Of a stretch of 64,000 nt of DNA, positions 59,947 through 64,000 are shown piece by piece. Each line of letters opens with the position of its first letter. The stretch's first letter is position 1. Source of the stretch: Vibrio sp. LaRot3 (GTDB lineage: Bacteria; Pseudomonadota; Gammaproteobacteria; Enterobacterales; Vibrionaceae). A program made the position numbers and the translations under genes. The stretch is from the NCBI RefSeq assembly GCF_027587025.1, contig NZ_JAPPTI010000001.1, positions 1,054,001 to 1,118,000 on the forward strand, read 5' to 3'. A model generated the notes under the pieces. The model saw nothing but the letters and a program-made list of their open reading frames with translations. It was not told the DNA's origin and searched no databases.

Positions 59947-60975
59947 CTATTTGATGCTTATTGCCGCGACTTTCGCGACGATTTGCTTACGAATCGCCGA
60001 TAGCTTAACTTTTCGGTCGTTATGCCAAGGCATAGGGCGCAATAGAGACATGGCTTTTAAGCCTAGGCGAGCAGTCAAAATACCTACCCCTAGGCCTTGT
60101 CCTGCTCTTGCAGAAACCTTGCCCGCCAGATCCATCGACATCAAATCCATGCTGGCATCAATAGCCAACTCACTTGCTCCTGCTGCCGCCATATTAATGA
60201 GCGTGGCTTTAAACAGTTTCAAACGTGACCAATAGCCAAGTTCAATGCCATAGACCTGCGCCAAGTTATCGATCATTTTGAAATTTCGCCAAGCCACCAG
60301 CAACATATCAGCCACCGCTAGCGGGCTAATCGCCACTAAGGCCGCTGACTCAGTAGCATGTTGTGATACGATTTTGGTCGCGAGCTTATCTTGCTCCGCA
60401 ACCACCATAGCATCGTACATATCCAATACTTCAGCATCACTATGGGATTCGTTCACTGCATTTAACCATCTGTCGTAGCTTGGCAACTCAGCTTTGATAC
60501 CCCCCTGCTTTGCTAACGACTGACAAAATGCCTTACCTTGACCGACACTATCACTGGTCAGTAGCGCTTCACTTTGCTCTTGGACACTAAAGTGATGGCG
60601 TAACGTTTTCAGTTTCCATAACTCTTTACCGATGGCGCTTAAGCCAAGGCCAGCAAGAACAGAGATGAACCCTGCCCAACCCAGTGATAACCAGTCTGCA
60701 CTTTGTATCGCAGTAATGACGGTATCAACCGCCTGCCATGCCACTAAACCGGAAAAACTCAGTAGTAGTCCTGCGCCGAACCATTTACGGCCTTTGCTCG
60801 GGCGAATAATCTGTTCCAATTGTTGTTCCGCTTCGGGCTCTTGCTCTACTTCAATTTCAGCAGGAACAAATTTGTCTTGTTGTTCGAACTGCTTTTGCGC
60901 CGTTAACTCTACTTGAACGCTTTCATCATTATCTAAATCTTGAGTGAAGACTTGTTTTTGTTTGTATTGACTCAT
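59947..60975 (-). CDS. ycjF: YcjF-family (TIGR01620) membrane protein
   Basis: 342 residues. Acidic N-terminal tail, two membrane helices (about 70-110), then a helical domain with [59 protein letters not shown], typical of YcjF. Its ATG overlaps the ycjX stop by 4 bp (ATGA). In E. coli ycjX-ycjF-tyrR is the same order, linked to envelope (Psp-like) stress. Confidence 0.9.
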   Translation of the reverse strand: MSQYKQKQVFTQDLDNDESVQVELTAQKQFEQQDKFVPAEIEVEQEPEAEQQLEQIIRPSKGRKWFGAGLLLSFSGLVAWQAVDTVITAIQSADWLSLGWAGFISVLAGLGLSAIGKELWKLKTLRHHFSVQEQSEALLTSDSVGQGKAFCQSLAKQGGIKAELPSYDRWLNAVNESHSDAEVLDMYDAMVVAEQDKLATKIVSQHATESAALVAISPLAVADMLLVAWRNFKMIDNLAQVYGIELGYWSRLKLFKATLINMAAAGASELAIDASMDLMSMDLAGKVSARAGQGLGVGILTARLGLKAMSLLRPMPWHNDRKVKLSAIRKQIVAKVAAISIK

Positions 60976-62348
60976 TTCAGCTTGTCTCCAATTAAGTATT
61001 CCAACGCTTTATCCATTCGAATATGCGGCAAAGGATCATCCACATCACTTTGCAATGGCCTAAAGGCGGTAAACTCGAATCCACTTTGTTGCCAGTAATT
61101 TGCTTGTGGTAGCTTTTTAGGCACTTCACCCGGGAAAACCGTCATCGCTTGTTCAGCTAACGTAGTGCCCTGCAACGCGGGTTGCGACTCACCATTTTGA
61201 GCAATGAAGCCCGGTTTAGTCGCTTGAATGGAAGCCATGCTAATACAGCTCATATCGATATGCTCAAACGACGCCGTTTGCCATGCTGGATGCACCATTT
61301 GCTGAAGCAATGACACCAAATTGGTGTGTTGATCAGGCGTCACGTGGTCCGCTTTGGTCGCGGCAAATAAAATCTTATCGATTTTTGGTGAGAACAGACG
61401 GCTGAGCATCCCAGTTCGACCATAACGGAAACTGTGCATAATTTGCTCGAGTGCTGAACGCATGTCGTGAAATGACTCATGACCCGCATTTAATGGCTGT
61501 AGGCAATCCACCAGCACAATTTGGCGATCAAACGTTGAGAAATGATGCTTATAAAACGCCTTCACGACTTTCTGTTGGTACTCCTGATAACGCGCTTTTA
61601 GCAATGCCAAGTTGCTGTTTGATTGCGGCTTTTGCTCACTATCAAATCGACACGGGAAAAATTGCAGCACTGGCGCACCAGCAAGCTCTCCCGGCAACAC
61701 AAATCGCCCCGGTTGTACCCAGTGTAGGCCTGAATCTTTGCACGCATGGAGATACTGCGTGTACGATTCTGCCAAGTTTTGCAGCTGTTTCTCGTCAGCT
61801 TCAGCATGTAGATCTAATGTGTTTAATTGCGCTAACCACTCTTTGCCTAACTCAGCTCTCTGGCCTTTCATCGCAGCAAACTGGCTTTCTGACCACTGAG
61901 CGAAGTCCATATCAAGCAAAGGAAGGTCGAGTAGCCACTCCCCCGGATAATCAATAATGTCTAGGTGGAGCGTGGCATTGCTACCCAGTAACTTCTTGGT
62001 TTTCTTGGTTGGCTTATATTTTATCGCTAAGCGAATCTCGCTCACGTCTCGGGTCGGTTTAGGCCATGCTGGAACATCAGATTGAAGCTCAGCCATCGCC
62101 TCATCGTATGCGAAGCGCGGCACCATCATGTTGGTTTGCGGTTCACGCTTCGCGCCAATAATGCGTTTATCCCGTGCTGCTGCAAGTAGTGGCAACTGAT
62201 GATGAGTCGAAGTATGAAGTAACTGATTAACCAGTGAAGTAATGAAAGCGGTTTTACCGGCACGAGAAAGCCCCGTCACTGCAATGCGCACGTGAGAGTC
62301 CATACTACGATGGATGAAATCATTCACTTCTTGTTTAATTCTGTTCAT
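60972..62348 (-). CDS. ycjX: YcjX-family (DUF463) P-loop GTPase-like protein
   Basis: 458 residues. P-loop [10 protein letters not shown] (about 26-35) in [26 protein letters not shown], later [15 protein letters not shown] (switch/Walker B), and FAATKADHV (G4-like TKAD). Usually co-encoded with ycjF, forming a GTP-dependent membrane stress pair. ATG at 62348 has no strong SD. About 250 bp of non-coding DNA precede it. Confidence 0.93.
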   Translation of the reverse strand: MNRIKQEVNDFIHRSMDSHVRIAVTGLSRAGKTAFITSLVNQLLHTSTHHQLPLLAAARDKRIIGAKREPQTNMMVPRFAYDEAMAELQSDVPAWPKPTRDVSEIRLAIKYKPTKKTKKLLGSNATLHLDIIDYPGEWLLDLPLLDMDFAQWSESQFAAMKGQRAELGKEWLAQLNTLDLHAEADEKQLQNLAESYTQYLHACKDSGLHWVQPGRFVLPGELAGAPVLQFFPCRFDSEQKPQSNSNLALLKARYQEYQQKVVKAFYKHHFSTFDRQIVLVDCLQPLNAGHESFHDMRSALEQIMHSFRYGRTGMLSRLFSPKIDKILFAATKADHVTPDQHTNLVSLLQQMVHPAWQTASFEHIDMSCISMASIQATKPGFIAQNGESQPALQGTTLAEQAMTVFPGEVPKKLPQANYWQQSGFEFTAFRPLQSDVDDPLPHIRMDKALEYLIGDKLK

Positions 62349-62596
62349 TCAATATCTCGTATTATTAAAGTGATTACGGTCTAAATTAATCGTCTTAGCC
62401 CTTTGGTATGAATAATAACCTCAGTAACCTTAATCCAAAATGAATAGCTAGCCGCACCTTCATTCATATTTCATTATGCCGTAAATTTCCGATGATTAAG
62501 AAAGACTACGTTGTTAACGTAATGGGCAGCGTATAACTGCTGCAACAGGGATTACGAGCATGCTTTTGTACCCACGACCATAAGTATGTTAGTTCA

Positions 62597-63577
62597 ATGA
62601 ATATCGTTGTCTGTGATGACTCCAAGATCGCAAGAAAATCAATCATTAAGCATATTGATTTATCTTCAAATATTACCATTTATCAAGCAGAAAATGGCCA
62701 AGAAGCATTAGAACTCCTCAAAGCACACCCGGTAGATTTGATGTTTCTCGACCTCACCATGCCAGTATTAGATGGGTTCGAGACCATGGCAGCCCTGCCT
62801 GTCAGCACCCATCCCACTCATATTATTGTGGTATCAGCTGACATTCAAAGTGAAGCAAAACAACGCTGCATGAGCTTAGGCGCCAAAGCTTTTTTAGATA
62901 AACCGTTTGCCCCCATGGAGCTAGCGGTGATTCTAGACCAGTACCTCGTGCCATCGGCTAAAATGCCAAAACCTCAGCCACAAACCTCTAAATCAATCGA
63001 TACCATCGGTTATATCCAAGAAATGAGTAACGTGGCACTGGGCACCAGTGCGGCGCTGATCTCTGAACAACTTGGGCGCTTTATTGAAATGCCGCTGCCC
63101 AACGTCGCATCCTTGCATCAGTCTGAATTACGTATGACCATGCAAGACATCATCAGCAACTCAAATTATCGTGCTATTAGCCAGCGGTTTGTCGGTAATG
63201 GCATTAGCGGTGAAGCCTTAGTTTGTATTCATGGTGACGGCTTATCCGATTTACCCAATAAAATCGTCGACGACTCCCAAAGCTCAATTAACGAAATTAT
63301 CTTAGACCTCTCTAACCTTGTTGTTTCCTCCTTTTTGGTCTCATTTAGTCGTCAATTGGACATTGCAGTCTCGCTTCGACCACCCATCGTACTCGAGAAA
63401 GAATTACTGCAAGGCTCTTTAAGCAGTAGCCAGTTTTTAGCCAATTACGAGCAAGACATCTTTACCATCGAGTTCGTGTTCCAAAGTAAAGACCTTGATA
63501 TCGCCTGCGATGCCATCTTTTTGATGGATGGCGAATCTCTCAAGGTCATTGCCTCTATTTTGGAGACGTTAATATGA
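62597..63577 (+). CDS. Response regulator with CheC/CheX-like phosphatase domain
   Basis: 326 residues. Receiver domain (1-120) with CDDSK, phosphoacceptor Asp52 in FLDLTMPVLDG and Lys in FLDKPFAP. The C-terminal part (about 135-326) resembles the CheC/CheX family: YIQEMSNVALGTSAALISEQLG and INEIILDLSNLVVSSFL each carry the family's E-x-x-N-like pattern. It could dephosphorylate its own or another receiver. Overlaps the next gene by 4 bp (ATGA), so it likely feeds that PAS protein. Confidence 0.75.
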   Translation: MNIVVCDDSKIARKSIIKHIDLSSNITIYQAENGQEALELLKAHPVDLMFLDLTMPVLDGFETMAALPVSTHPTHIIVVSADIQSEAKQRCMSLGAKAFLDKPFAPMELAVILDQYLVPSAKMPKPQPQTSKSIDTIGYIQEMSNVALGTSAALISEQLGRFIEMPLPNVASLHQSELRMTMQDIISNSNYRAISQRFVGNGISGEALVCIHGDGLSDLPNKIVDDSQSSINEIILDLSNLVVSSFLVSFSRQLDIAVSLRPPIVLEKELLQGSLSSSQFLANYEQDIFTIEFVFQSKDLDIACDAIFLMDGESLKVIASILETLI

Positions 63578-64000
63578 ACGCCAACGAAATTGCCGACTTG
63601 CATTGGGCCATGCAGATCCTTAGTGAACTCGATGCTGGATTAATCGTTATCGATAGAGAGTTCAACGTATGCGCATGGAACTCCTTTATGCAGGCATACA
63701 GTGGTATCCGCGCGGATAAAATCGTCGGGAAATCCCTATTTGAATGCGTGAGCGACCTACCTGAAAAATGGCTGCGCCGCAAAATCGATAGTGTGTTTGC
63801 ACTTAAAAGCCGCAGTTTCTCATGCTGGGAAGACCGCCCATACCTGTTTAAGTTTAAATACTTTAGCCCGCTCTCTAACGGCATGGAATTAATGCATCAG
63901 AACATTAATTTTACGCCTTTGACCTCGGTGAACGGAGAAGTGACCCATGTCAGCATCATGATTAACGACGTGACTGACATAGCGCGCAATAAACTGCATT
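63574..64000 (+). CDS. PAS-domain signalling protein, 5' part (cut by window edge)
   Basis: 142 codons are visible. A PAS fold starts near residue 10: SELDAGLIVIDREFNVCAWNSFMQAYSG and later VNGEVTHVSIMINDVTDIARNKLH, the usual PAS/PAC ending. The family normally continues into GGDEF or a histidine kinase, but that is outside the window. ATG overlaps the upstream regulator's TGA (ATGA), so the two are coexpressed. Confidence 0.8.
   Translation, partial: MNANEIADLHWAMQILSELDAGLIVIDREFNVCAWNSFMQAYSGIRADKIVGKSLFECVSDLPEKWLRRKIDSVFALKSRSFSCWEDRPYLFKFKYFSPLSNGMELMHQNINFTPLTSVNGEVTHVSIMINDVTDIARNKLH

Noticed and set aside
1-64000. Mobile elements, CRISPR arrays, tRNA or rRNA genes, toxin-antitoxin or restriction systems
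   Set aside because: No transposase, integrase, repeat-spacer array, cloverleaf or rRNA segment was recognised; the apparent exotic frames are shadows of core genes.

Overview
This window is chromosomal DNA from a Vibrio species (Gammaproteobacteria, Vibrionaceae). The evidence is gene content and order: polyamine aminotransferase/TolC/OmpA/nhaA, bcr-rsuA-radD, PepSY protein/two-component pair, imelysin cluster with ribA, ycbBKL-type cluster, ycjX-ycjF-tyrR-rimJ. These read like V. cholerae chromosome 1 neighbourhoods and, in places, E. coli ones (from memory, not searched). The base composition is moderate throughout. I saw no insertion sequence, prophage, integrase, tRNA, rRNA or CRISPR array. 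It is mostly ordinary core genome; the accessory-looking parts are the sugar PTS operon, the TRAP transporter operon and the AraC/MFS pair.

Layout. 1-9.3 kb: 5' part of a diaminobutyrate aminotransferase (norspermidine pathway) with a long structured leader and a six-codon upstream ORF; a TolC-like protein and an OmpA-like lipoprotein; nhaA; an ABC transporter (ATPase, FtsX-type permease) with an AttH/CrtC-like secreted protein. 9.3-17 kb: MATE pump, Rossmann/DUF2867-type protein, Bcr/CflA pump, rsuA, radD. 17-24 kb: TPR protein, PepSY protein with an OmpR/PhoQ-like two-component pair, diguanylate cyclase, sugar-efflux MFS with divergent AraC regulator. 24-35 kb: DedA-LssY protein plus glycosyltransferase, rplY, PilZ protein, rarD, basic amino acid antiporter, rhlE, alpha/beta hydrolase facing a double-HTH regulator, dps, 2OG-Fe(II) oxygenase, DOPA-dioxygenase-like protein. 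36-40 kb: LacI regulator and a lactose/cellobiose-type PTS (IIB, IIC, IIA) with a TIM-barrel-like enzyme of unknown function. 40-45.5 kb: TakP/DctP-like TRAP transporter with a Cache-domain histidine kinase and NarL-type regulator. 45.7-50 kb: basic winged-helix protein, DUF2982-like protein, ycbL, ycbK, ldtD (ycbB). 50-56.4 kb: Fur-box-linked imelysin/di-haem/imelysin/DUF1513 cluster, ribA, and a 58-residue small gene. 56.6-64 kb: DUF2947-like protein, HD protein, rimJ, tyrR, ycjF, ycjX, and a response regulator/PAS pair running off the right edge.

The most interesting signals are mostly not protein domains. They are: (1) the uORF-containing structured leader of the polyamine gene (827-1215); (2) a compact element at 40141-40258 with a 19-bp near-perfect hairpin and a plus-strand intrinsic terminator, which is a candidate small RNA or, on the other strand, a tiny ORF; (3) a 5S loop-E-like motif and hairpin before rplY; (4) a hairpin burying the rsuA ribosome-binding site; (5) three TACGTA boxes spaced exactly 10 bp before the TRAP operon; (6) the four-gene imelysin cluster. 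Every function rests on reading the translated sequence and on remembered families; no database search was possible.
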